A stretch of 64,000 nt of DNA from Cryptomeria japonica (Eukaryota > Streptophyta > Pinopsida > Cupressales > Cupressaceae), in contig NC_081414.1 in assembly GCF_030272615.1 (NCBI RefSeq), forward strand, positions 341,174,717-341,238,716, in the 5' to 3' direction. The notes beneath the pieces were generated by a model. It did no database searches. It was not told the origin of the DNA and saw only the letters and a list, made by a program, of their open reading frames with translations. The position numbers and the translations under genes were made by a program. Below, piece after piece: positions 50,738 through 61,519 of the stretch. The stretch's first letter is position 1, and each line of letters begins with the position of its first letter.

Positions 50738-51189
50738 GATTTAAATCTTGAGTAATGTGTCGTAATAAGTGATCAATTGTTTGAGGAAATGATCTTTTCA
50801 AGTATTTGATTATTTACAAGTTTTTCCATCTTAGTTTTTGGAGTGCAGATTTTGTGATTTTTGATATGACCAAGTTCAATAAGAATGATATATCCTATGA
50901 TAAAGAACGAGGTTATTCTGATCAAGTGTTGTAGTTTTGTGATTAAAGGATGATAGATCCTGATGAGAAAATATGTTTGAACAATCAGTTTATCAAAGAA
51001 AATGTGATGTTGCACTTTAAGGTGTTTGATCTTTAACTTGTTTGAGGTGAATACTTGAGACCTTTGTGTTTCTTGTTCTTGAATCTATTTTAACGAAGGA
51101 TAACCTGATTAAATGACCCAAGAAGATGACCTACTCTCTATGTTTGACTGTTTGAGAAATGGGTTGTTTTTGTTTTCTGATTTTGATGT
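50738..51189 (-). other. Leader sequence, no gene recognised
   Basis: AT-rich stretch between the 163-codon frame and the minisatellites; no motif seen. Confidence 0.4.
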
Positions 51190-51430
51190 AGTTTACCAGA
51201 AACGTTGACAAAATGACCAAGAACTCTGCTATACTGACCAAAAACATTGACAAACTTACCAGAAACGCTACTAAACTAACCAGAAACGCTGAGAAACATA
51301 CCAGAAACACTAACAGATAGACCAAAAATGCTGACAAACAGACCAGAAATGTTGTTTTGTACAGCAGAAACGCTGACAGACAAACCAGAAATGCTAACAG
51401 ACTGACCAGGAACTCTGCTCTGTAATACAA
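51190..51430. repeat. Minisatellite 1 (accagaaacgctgacaaac type)
   Basis: About ten degenerate copies of a unit of roughly 21-24 bp resembling accagaaacgctgacaaac. The minus strand reads as hydrophobic repeats (SAFLV type) without stops only because of the unit length. Confidence 0.8.
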
Positions 51431-51589
51431 TGACTCTAAAGTTCAAATAATGATGTGTAGACTTAGCAAATTAAGTGTTTGAACTTAGGAGATTTCAATT
51501 TTGACCCAACTTTGTGATTCTCAGACTCGGAGAATGGATATTTAGACCTAGCAAGTACAAACTAGGAGATCTGATGCTGCAACATGAGC

Positions 51590-51760
51590 AATTTGACATG
51601 CAACTCACAAGAGTTGTTGATTAGACCAAGGGAGCTGACCTTTAAACCAAGAGAGCTACTGTTTAGACTAAGAACTCTACTGTTTAGACTAGGAACTCTG
51701 TTGTTTATACCAAAAACTCTGTTGCTTAGACCAGAAACTCTAATGTGCTCAACCTTGGAG
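51590..51760. repeat. Minisatellite 2 (agaccaagaactctactgttt type)
   Basis: Degenerate units near 21-24 bp of the type gttt-agacca-agaactct-act. Related in layout to the units on either side. Confidence 0.7.
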
Positions 51761-51784
51761 ATTTAACGTTGAAATATGAGAAAG

Positions 51785-52190
51785 TTTACATTCACACCAA
51801 GAGAGCTGACATTTGGATTGAAAATGCAACTGTTTGGACCGTAGATGCGACTGTTTGAACTATAGATGCGACTGTTTGAACTGACAGTGCTAATGTTTGG
51901 ACCAAAAGAGCTAATGTTTGGACTGTGAATGCGACTGTTTGGACTGACAAAGCTAATGTTTGGACCAAAAGAGCTAGTGTTTGGACTGTGAATGCGATTG
52001 TTTTGACCGTAGGTGCAACTGTTTGGACTATAGATGCGATTGTTTGAACTATAGATGTGACTGTTTGAACTATAGATGCGATTGTTTGGACTGATAGAGC
52101 TAATGTTTGGACCAAAAGAGCTAATGTTTGGACTGTGAATGCGACTGTTTGGACCGTAGGTGCGACTATTTGGACTGAAAGAGCTAATTT
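51785..52190. repeat. Minisatellite 3 (24-bp, tgtttggaccgtagatgcgac type)
   Basis: About seventeen copies of a 24-bp unit, with subtypes (atagatgcgactgtttgaact; aaaagagctaatgtttggac). Subtypes recur in a fixed order at about 51900-52000 and 52090-52150, a small higher-order pattern. Both long minus-strand frames across it (157 and 180 codons) are repeat translations. Confidence 0.85.
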
Positions 52191-53289
52191 GTTGTGAAAC
52201 TTGTGAATTTGACCATTTGAAGTTTGATTTTTCCATGTTTGTTGTATTTCAATGGATGAGATCTTGACTTGACTTACAAACACAGAATTCAGATTGTATT
52301 TTTGTCCCAAAGGACACATAAAGTGTATGTTCAAGAAGCTTTAAAGAAAGCCCAAGTTTTCACGGGTTTTGAACAATTGAAAACACATCAATCAATCTAT
52401 CCTAAGGAGATTGGCTTCATTATTAGTTCTTAGCCCATAACTTGGTACCTTGTCAGCTCACTCAACCTTGTCACCCCCTAAAGGGCACCCGTGTTTTTGC
52501 CTTTATGAGAGCTAGTGGAGTCCCATTATGAGCCTAGCAATAAGATCTCAAAAGGGGAGTTTGCACATACACTCAAGAGGGACATATGGTGAGTATCTTA
52601 AGGAGAGATTCTTCCCCCTCCATGCACTAAGGATTTAATAATGTTCGGAGGTAATTCGGGTAGATTCTAATTTACTTGGAACTAGTAAGGGATCTGTTTG
52701 GTGCATTGGGGTATAAACTCAATTAAAAGGTCTCCCAACCTTGAAAACCAAGGTTTGATATACCCGAAGGTACGAAGGAGAGATATTCCCGAGCACTGTT
52801 GTTGACTTGATTTTCATCAAATCACATTTATTTTATAGTGGGTTGGAGTACTTGGCATTAGTCATTCCCACTTGGGTCATTCCCCTCTCACCGACCTTAA
52901 TGGCTAAGAGTTATTACTCCTCGAGAGGGTAGGCCTGCTAAAGATATGCACTATTGAAAGCAAAGGATGAGTCTAGCTTTTTGATCACCTAAGAAAGGTG
53001 AGAGAATACTCGCCTATCATCAAAATACATAAGACATGTTTGTTCATTTCCATTGTAATTAGTCTATGTGCCTAATTTAATAAATATAAGTGCAAAACCC
53101 CATGACTGCAAACAAAGTTAGTAGTTTATATTGCATTATTTGATGATGAAATAGTTTATGACTCCGGTCTTTCATAGTGAAATAAATACTTGCAAAACCA
53201 ACAATCTACAAATTAGGTTCGGGAAAGTGACAACCCAGAAGCAGAAATGAGGAATGCAACATACAATATTTGCAAAATCAATAAAAAAT
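52191..53289. other. Leader spacer, no gene recognised
   Basis: Unique-looking sequence between minisatellites, with phrases such as ctcaccccctaaagggcac; no coding motif. Confidence 0.4.
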
Positions 53290-53480
53290 TGAAAACGCCA
53301 TCAAATTGACAAAAAATGCCATCATATGTACCAAGAATGCTACTTTGCACACCAGAGACATTGTCCTGCACACCAGAAATGTTGTCAAACAGACTAAAAA
53401 CACTGACAAATGTACCAAAAAAGTCACCATACATACCAAAAATGCTAAAGTACAGACTGAAAATGCTAAAGTACATAAAA
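53290..53480. repeat. Minisatellite 4 (accagaaatgttgtc type)
   Basis: About eight copies of a 21-24 bp unit such as acaccagaaatgttgtcaaac, resembling minisatellite 1. Confidence 0.75.
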
Positions 53481-53654
53481 ATATGAAAACAGAGTTGAGA
53501 AGTCTCCCAAAAATGCCATTTGAGGTGCTGGAACGCCACAATAGAGACCAAGAACATGATTCGGGAGCCCAAGCGAGCTAATCTGCACTCCGAAAGAGCT
53601 AATCAACATGTCAATGAAATTTCCTGCAAGCAAACTTGTTAAAGATCAAAGGGG

Positions 53655-53677
53655 CTAGGCCCCATGGTGGGCACCAA
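53655..53677 (-). other. Gypsy-type primer-binding site
   Basis: The minus strand reads TTGGTGCCCACCATGGGGCC next to the LTR end, close to the TGGCGCCCACCGTGGGGC-type primer sites of plant gypsy elements. Confidence 0.65.
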
Positions 53678-53681
53678 TTAA

Positions 53682-54707
53682 TGAGATGCTAAAAATGTGG
53701 TATATAAGAGGCATACACATATAATGAGACAATAAAATGTAATTGAAAAGCTTAATTGAAAACTAGATTAGAAATGCAAACCATAAACCTTCCTTGAAAT
53801 GTCCCATTTTCCTCTATTCTTGAGGACCTTGAAGGTGTTGGATTGATGGGCTCTCAGCGGAGCAATGACCTCCAAAGTGGCAACTCAAGAGTTGAGTAGC
53901 TATTTGATCATGATTGACTATGGAGATGATATGAAATGCATGATTTAAGAAACTAGATTAACATGCTATGATCAATCCAAAAGCTAAATTACTAGATAAT
54001 TGAAATGCAAATTCCTATAGTAACAATGCCTAAATTGATATGAGTTGGGATCCTTATTTCTCCAAAATGAGGGATATTTATAGGAATTCCAAGGCCAAAG
54101 CTGAGGTGGCAAGAATCAAAGATATCAAGGGCCAAGATTGAGGAAGTTGGAGAAGAGGTTGGAGGAATGGACACTTGTCATCTCTGTGGTGACAAGTGTC
54201 AAGGAGCCTTTCTCATGAGAGGGCAAGTGTCCAAGGGAGGAGACATATGGAAAAAGTGCCATGTGTCTCAAGGAGAGAATATCCACACCATGAAAGGTTA
54301 GGATAAGGAGGTTAGAATGTACAAGATAGGATAGGGTTAGTTAGACCCAAGACAAGATTGAATGGGTTAAGTTAGGGGATGGTTAGGTTAGGTGCTTAAA
54401 GTTAGGAGCCATGTGCTCATTTGGATTTAGAAATTCAAATAATTGGAAAAATGGTAATTAATCTCAACAAACTTGAGTTTGTTAATCTTAATTAGGGATG
54501 AGAAGAATTGATTAATATGGGGAGACATTAATTTATCAAAGGAGGATATGAAATGAACTATATAAATAAATCATTTAGATTTATTTACTAGTAGATGAAT
54601 AGAGAAATTAATTAAATTGTTTGTGAATTCAACTAATTGGGAAGGGGAATTAATCAAATAACTGCGTATTTAATTAACTATCTTCAGACCATTTTTAGGT
54701 GTATACA
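53682..54707 (-). mobile_element. 5' LTR of an antisense gypsy element (rest extends left, truncated)
   Basis: The minus strand begins TGTATACACCTAAAAATGG at 54707 and ends ...CTCA at 53682, about 1026 bp. A minus-strand TATA box (CCTATAAATATC) lies at 54073-54084, and the primer site follows at 53677. It interrupts a plus-strand gypsy gag at about 54708. No matching second LTR was found to the left, so the element is truncated. Confidence 0.75.
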
Positions 54708-54709
54708 GT

Positions 54710-54805
54710 CATCAACTCAGTCATGATATTGAAAAGTGTTATACCTTAAGGAGTAGGATTCAAGACTTTATTGATAACACCATCATATCTATAGCCAGTG
54801 TGTGA
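54710..54805 (+). pseudogene. gag C-terminus of a plus-strand gypsy element
   Basis: Reads HQLSHDIEKCYTLRSRIQDF then IDNTIISIA and a stop, matching the atypical zinc-finger/gag tail of plant Tat/Ogre-like gypsy elements (HxxxHDxExCxxLRxxIQ). Upstream gag is cut off by the antisense gypsy LTR. Confidence 0.7.
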
Positions 54806-54932
54806 CAAAGGAAACAAATCTATAGGTCATCCAAATCTTTACTAATCATTTTCCTTCTCATCTTATTATGTGGTTTAGTTTGAGCCTCTTGTATATTATC
54901 CCAATGACCTTGGTGTTGAGTCTAATAATGTT

Positions 54933-55532
54933 TTGAACCTTGTTTACAAATCTACACCTCATAAATACTTATGCATTACATTTGATCCTATTGAGACTAT
55001 TGTTGCACGAAATGGCCCACTATATATCATTGGAAAGATAAAAGAAAAAATCTCACAAGGGGTTCTCATTGATCCAGCATGTATAGTGAATGTGATCATT
55101 GAAGAATATATTTATACTTTACAATTACATCAAGTAACATACGGTAAATCTGATGTAGTGGTGAAGGTGTATGATGATTTCTCTTTCCCTACTATTGGTT
55201 CTATTACTCTTCCTATTGAGGTTGGTACTAAGTGCTTAGATGTGACTTTTTCTATCCTTTTTCCTATATCAGATCAATTTCATGTGAAGTTGGGACATCC
55301 TTGGATCTCCTCCATGGAAGTGATCCCTTCTACTACTCAAAAATGTCTACAATTCTCTCATAATGGCACTATCATAGCAATTAAACATAGGATGTATCAC
55401 CCCACAATGAGGCATGGAGATTTCATCTATGATTACTTTTGGCCTAAACAATTTGGGCCTCTTAAGCCTCGAAGTGATGCTCTCTTTCTATATTACCAAA
55501 GGTGGAAAAATGAGATGATAAATTATCTTTGA
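54933..55532 (+). pseudogene. Retropepsin-like protease domain, gypsy-type
   Basis: 199 codons. GVLIDPACIVNVIIEEYIY is the aspartic protease site region (the motif is D-P-A here, with the Asp kept), followed by VVVKVYDDFSFPTIGSITLP, EVGTKCLDVTF and VKLGHPWISSMEVIPSTTQK. This order is that of the retropepsin of non-autonomous or Tat-type gypsy elements. The frame then shifts into a proline-rich linker. No reverse transcriptase follows. Confidence 0.75.
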
Positions 55533-55768
55533 GTAAGATTAGAGATCCTAGACCTATTCCTCCTCCTCATGACAAACCTAGTAGTGTTCTCACACCTTCT
55601 ATTCCACCTCTCTATGCCACAGTCTTGCCTCCTCCATCTTACAAAGGAAAGTGCTTGACATCTCCTATTTCACAACCTAGTAGATCTCTCATTCCTCCTC
55701 CTCTAAAGGGAGAAAATAAGCGTATGTCTTTTGATCCTAAACCTTCACAACCCTCAGCTAAAAATTAA
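55529..55768 (+). pseudogene. Proline-rich linker after the protease
   Basis: 79 codons, one frame off the protease with a 4-base overlap (55529-55532); the same protein may once have been continuous. Sequence of the kind PRPIPPPHDKPSS and PPLYATVLPPPSYKG, low complexity. Stops follow from 55768. Confidence 0.5.
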
Positions 55769-57166
55769 AAAAACCATTTTGCGAGAGAACATCAACAAAG
55801 AAGTCATGCTAAAGCTTGTAAACTTGCTTCTCAAACCATTTCCTCCCCAATGACACCAAATGTTGACTTGGTCCCATTTGTCTAGACTTTTCCTAACCCT
55901 AGGGAGGAAGTTCAACCTAAATCTCCAAGATTAAAAATGCATAATAAAAATGATGGTTCATGAACCTTTTGTATTAGAGATCCTATTTTTATTAATCTTG
56001 ATGAATAAATGGATCATGATGTTGTTCATGCTAATAAATGTTGATTCTAATTATTTTGATGATGTGGATGAGATTGTTGATGTTGACAATGATTTATCTA
56101 AACAATTTTTAAAAGAAGTAATATTAGCTCCTAGCAACAAACAAAGTGACTCATCATAAAAGCATGGTCCTTGTTTGGAACTTATGGTAGCTCCATCTAC
56201 CATGCTCGAAGTTTCTCCTCTTGCATCTTACCCACCTTCCCAAAATAATATTTAGCAAGATTGGGAGGCAAATGATTTTCTTGATTAGGTTCATTTGTGT
56301 CGTATATTCTCTCTGCTCTCTTTCTTGTTTGTGATGTGTTTCCCTCATGATGTGTTTCTCTATTATGTTAGGTTCTCATTGGATGACCCTTGTCTCATTG
56401 TTGGTGCAAGGTAATCAAGGGGCCAAATATGTTGTGAGATTCTTCTATTTGTATCTCGATTCTTCTATTTGTTGTCCCTTGTGTTGTTTGCTTGGGGACA
56501 ATGTAAACAATTGAGATCTCTTTTGGTCTCTTCCATGTTGAATCAAAAGACACATGTTCCCTTTTTCCACTATGCTTGTAGTTCTACTACCTTTGAGAGA
56601 TGAGGTCAATTCAATACAAATATTCTTGATATACATTATTTATTGTAGGAGCATATTGACCCTAGAGTTAGAGGATCTCTTATGTATTTTTGTGTTTTTT
56701 GACCATTATCCTTTAATTTGTCCTTTCTTGGGGTCATATCACTGTGGTCACATGCTTGTCTTTGGATGCATTCTACCTTAAAGAAAATTGTCTCGATAAG
56801 GCGTAAGTAATCACTTTAATGTGGTTGCATACACTTTTCTCAATGTTCAACATTATTCACATACCATAACATGTTTCCATACTCAAGTTACTTTGCAAAC
56901 TAAGCCTTTTTCCTGGTAATTTGGTATTTTTCTTTTTCGTGACTCATAGTAAGTGAGCATTACTAGGCTAGTAGTCATGATTCTCTCTCTCTTTCTTATT
57001 TCATATGATGTCCCTTTTATCTCGATATTGAAGTAGTAAGATCCTAAAGTCCTCGGGGGCTTAGTGTGTCTTGTCTCTTTGATGTCTTGATGAAATTTGT
57101 CAATGAAAACCTTTGTATTACCATGAGTATGCTTAGTCTTATACTCCCGCTAAAGTATGGGCTAAA
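55769..57166 (+). other. Degraded 3' interior of the gypsy element
   Basis: A short Asp-rich segment (about 55950-56155) and then non-coding DNA with phrases such as tgcttggggacaatg (near 56490) and cctcgggggctt (near 57052), typical of the 3' non-coding part of plant gypsy elements. No RT, RNase H or integrase motif seen. Confidence 0.5.
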
Positions 57167-57901
57167 TGTAGCATCCTAAATTGTACTTGCCTACAAGTTT
57201 TCCCTCACTTAGGCCATAGTTTGGCATTCATCCTCTAAGGCTTTATTGAAACTCTAATTCTACTCACACCAAGTATCAAACTCATTTTTTCATTATCTAA
57301 ACTTTCCTCCTTTTAATCCTAGAGCTCTGATGTCCAAGATCATGGCACCCAATTCCATGGTCCTCTCAAAAAGGACCCATTTTGGGGCTTCATAACGATC
57401 ACCCAATTTGGGTGAGGACCTAGATCCTGTGTCAGTGCATGTCAAAAATTTAATTTATTATTCAACCAACAAGTATAAAAGGAGGTCTACCCCTCTCATT
57501 TTAAGAACTGACTTAATCAATAAATTCAAAATCTCAATTACACTATAGCAAAATTGAAGTGGGCAAGAAATCAGTATTCTATCAAGTATTGGAGCAAAAG
57601 TGAAGTCAATATTCAAGCATTAGAGATGACATTCATGTTCTATGTTTTATGAAGACTATCTACATGAAACCCTAATTCCTTGCTGGAGACAAACAAAATT
57701 ACGTTAAAGGTATATCATTAGTATTTCAAACATTTTCACCCTTTCCCTCAAAAGGAAAGCATTTTTACTGTATTACTTCATTTACATTTGAATTAGATAT
57801 TTCATAATTAATTCCAAAATTGGGGTTTGACCTAAGGTGAACCCCATGATTCACATAGACAAACAAGTTCCCCTTTGGATGGCAAAAAGTTAGGAGGAAC
57901 A
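57167..57901 (+). repeat. LTR of a plus-strand gypsy element (boundaries provisional)
   Basis: Starts TGTAGCATCCTAAATTG after gggctaaa, a common LTR start context. TATAAAAGG at 57474-57482 is a good LTR promoter. A plausible end is GGAACA at 57901, directly followed by aggcgaccaccaccacgg, which resembles a gypsy primer site. If both edges hold, an LTR with a polypurine side on the left and a primer side on the right is shared by two element interiors. Confidence 0.55.
57474..57482 (+). promoter_or_regulatory. TATA box in gypsy LTR
   Basis: TATAAAAGG, about 308 bp into the LTR. Confidence 0.6.
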
Positions 57902-59929
57902 AGGCGACCACCACCACGGTCCTAACAATTTAGATTGAATTTTTTGGAGCAAATCTTAATCATATTCATTTGCTCAGTTCCAAGTTTGTGGCTCCATATG
58001 ATGACTATAGCTCACTGTTTATGCACAATCTCTCCAACAATTCACTATTTTACCCCAATATTTTACAATTCACAAATACAATTCAATTAGAATCTTGATC
58101 TTTCAAGATCAGATCTATCAAATTCCTTTCTCCCTAATGTAATGGTAATTAAGAAAAATAAATGGTTTTATTACATTTATGGTGAAACCTTAGTTTTTCA
58201 TCAATTACAAGTTCTACCTTGTGTTATATATATAAGCCCTGGGGTTTGTAACAATGTTTCTCTTTCTAGTTTAGTAATTTTTTTCTCATTAGCCTTAAAA
58301 TAATGAATCCTTGAGCGTTTATACTCCTATAAATTTTTATCAAAGGGAGAAAGTGCAAACTTGAAAACAAACTTTAAAGACCAAAAATTGTGAGAACAAT
58401 AAGGGTTTTGATATAACATGTGCATGTCATTCATCAAGGATTTGGCAAATGCAGTTTCCTATAAATACATCCTATAATGCCTCTCATCTTTGCATTCTAC
58501 CATTACTATATTTTGATCTATTATATATACTATATATGATACATTTGAATTATGCATATAGTTATTCTTTTGTATTGGCATCTAGGTGGTGCATCCTAAT
58601 TTCAATTATATCATTTTTCAAGATCATGTAGATGTCACTATTGATGATTATTGATGGTTATGTAGATTCAATAATGGTTTTACCAAAGATGTATACTACA
58701 AGATTATTACATGATAACATTTTGTCTCCCTCTTCCTTCAAGGGTTATTCACCTTCTCATGGGCACTGTTGTGGGCATAGCCACTTTGCTTAAGGTAATC
58801 GAAAGACCTACTCCCAATCTTCTCCTCCAATTGTAAGAATGGATTATGGATAGAGGGGCTATTTGTAGCCTACTCTTTGATGATTCACACCTTTACCACA
58901 TATGGGAGGGACCTCTAGGCGGCCTGCTAGTTGTACTTCTAGCTAGTTTGATTCTAGCAAGTTCCCTCAACTAGCTTTTACATTTTTTTTCTTTCTCATG
59001 CTATATAATTAAATAAAGATAAGGATAATCATGGATGGGAGTCTCGTGTGGATACTCTCTAGGCTCAGTTGATGCATGGGGAAAACTAGATGATCAGGAT
59101 CCTTCTCCTTTCCTCTTAATTACTCTTCTTGCCACTTAGAAACCTTGATTATATTTTTATGCTCTGAGATTTCGTCCCATATCCAGACTTTAGGGGTATG
59201 ACTTTTTCCACCCACCTTTTTTTCTTTTTTGAATGTGTAACATTATTTATAAATGATACTATAAACATTTATTCAACAAAAAAAGAAGAGAAGAGCTCAT
59301 AATATCAAAAGTTGAATGAACAAAAATAATCTATTTTTTTATTTTAATATAAAAATTGAATGTTATGATAAATGCAAAGCCCAAGATCAATTGTTAAAAT
59401 AATATATTACTAGAGCTATTATATTTCCACAAATTTGATAGTTAAAAATTTTCACACAATCAAATCCAAAAACTACATACAATAATATCTTACCATCATT
59501 TAATTCTCATTGTAATGATATATGACGAGTAAACTATTCTATAAGAATAGCTACGAGTCTGCCAACATTTACATGATTCAATCTAATTTAAAAGTATTGC
59601 TAAAAATCTTATGTAAAGACTTGAATCAAATGATGAAGTGGAAAAAATATCATTGATCAATTAAGAACTAGCTTTCTTTGTCTCTAATACGAAAAAGAGA
59701 TGGATGACACCCAAAAAAAGAATAGAAAAAAAGTTTGTAGATATTATAAATAAAGAAGTATGTTCAATAATAAAAACATCCTAATCAAATATGAAAAAAC
59801 ATTAAAAAATCCTCTCTTAAAACTATTTAAGGAAACCAAACTAATAAATTAGAACTCGTAATTTCTTTATAGTTAATATAAAAAAGCAAACACGCGAAAA
59901 GACTTACCCAGGAATCTTCGAGTAATGAT
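57902..59929. other. Intergenic or decayed element DNA, no gene recognised
   Basis: AT-rich. 57902-57920 is the possible primer site noted above. 59499-59560 resembles 48240-48300. Nothing codes convincingly. Confidence 0.45.
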
Positions 59930-60315
59930 AAAGAACACGAACCATTTTAATGTGGTGGCCGTCACAAAAAATGATGTTCCATTTCATATTCCCTTGTGGT
60001 GGGCCCCCTGATAAGAAACCTAGTGCCGTGTGTGGTGCGAAACGCACACTACAAGTGAGACCCGATAAAAATGAACAAAGAAAAGTATAGGTAGGTCGGT
60101 GAAGGCAAAAGATGTGGAATATGACGGCAATGGCTATGCAGCGGACAAAATGGCCCGCTGCCGCATGCCCATGCCTGCCTTCTCCATGCGATCCCCTCCA
60201 TCCCATGCGATGCCATCACGCAGACGCCGTCCAATCAACTGCCAAGGTCCCATCAGCCCGTACCCTACACGGATCTCCCTGCTAACGTCCGGTTTGACTC
60301 GCTCTGGGTGCCATT
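59930..60315. other. GC-rich island with a possible minus-strand first exon
   Basis: Strikingly GC- and CpG-rich against its AT-rich surroundings, with gccgctgccgcatgccc and acgcagacgccgtcc. On the minus strand an ATG near 59985 opens MKWNIIFCDGHHIKMVRVLY and runs to ctgg followed by gtaagtc at about 59905, a strong splice-donor match. The protein is not recognised and no second exon was found. It may be a relict promoter and first exon of a host gene. Confidence 0.35.
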
Positions 60316-61519
60316 AATTAAAGAAGCGATGTATTGAGACAAATTCCCTTTAATTCTTTTGCATAGTTAGAATTATTTTATCACTAACAAATAAAATCCC
60401 TTACCTTTCTCCCTCTATTTCTTTTACTTTTCAAGGAAGGTTTTTAATGCATGTTGGGGTTGTGTCTATTTAAAAATGTGAGACAAAAATTACTCATTAC
60501 AATTTTTCTTTATTTTGCAAGTTTCAATGAAGTGCAAAAGGTAAGAATACTTAAAAAATGACCCATTACTTAGATCAAATATCCTTTTACTATATGAGAA
60601 ACATTTGCTCTTTACATCTTGATTGTTTTAGTTTACTTGGATCAAATATCTTTTTACTATATCAAAAATATTTGTAGATTTGCATCATTGATCCTCAAAT
60701 CTATTGTTGATCCCCTTGGATTGGATCTATATTATTCACTTTTAAAATTCAATGTTATCTATTATGGACCACTTGACTAGCCATTATGAGTTGACTTAGC
60801 ATGTAATTTTTTGATCCGTATTTTATGTTGTTGTATTTAAGATCATTCATTCATTCCATTTTAAACCCATCTAGGAAGGCTAAAAGTTGATCTTAACCTA
60901 AGAGCTTAAAGGAGATCTACTTTGCATTCTTCTTTTACATGATATCATCCTAGGCCTGTTGCATGTTTATTGCTTGTCTACAATCATTTTGTTTCATACT
61001 ATAAAGTTAATCTATCTAGGGGTTTGACCCTTTGTATTTATTCGTAAAAATAGTTATGAGATCTCGTATTGTTTGGCCTTGGATGTATCAATGGTTGCAA
61101 ATGTTTGAATAATTAGTATGTTGTAGTTAATATATCGCTTCTTTATGTTGGAAGAATTTTTTTGCAAAATACTTAATACAATAAAAGTTTATTATGTTGG
61201 AACAATAATACTATTCATAAAATTAAATTAATGTTTCATACATGAATAAGTTATCCATTTTTTCTCTCATTTATTGTTGTACCTATGTTTATCATTGATA
61301 ACTTAGTTATACCAGATCAAGCTCTAGACAACTTCTTTTTGGACTAGAAAAATAAGTGAATTATACATCTTGCCCTACTTATAAAGAATAGAACCAAATA
61401 CTCATGCTTGTTAATTTGATAGAATAAAATAAACAATATTCTCATTTTAATGATGCCCTACTTAGATATGATTTTGCACTATGTAATATTCGACATATTT
61501 TAATTAAAGATTGACTTAC
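60316..61519. other. AT-rich DNA, no gene recognised
   Basis: The remaining exons of the MULE-type gene would be expected here on the minus strand, but no coding stretch was found. Confidence 0.5.

Noticed and set aside
51763-52334. 157- and 180-codon minus-strand frames with repeated VQT / SPN motifs
   Set aside because: Both are phases of the same 24-bp minisatellite, whose unit length is a multiple of three; no start context or flanking domain supports a real protein.
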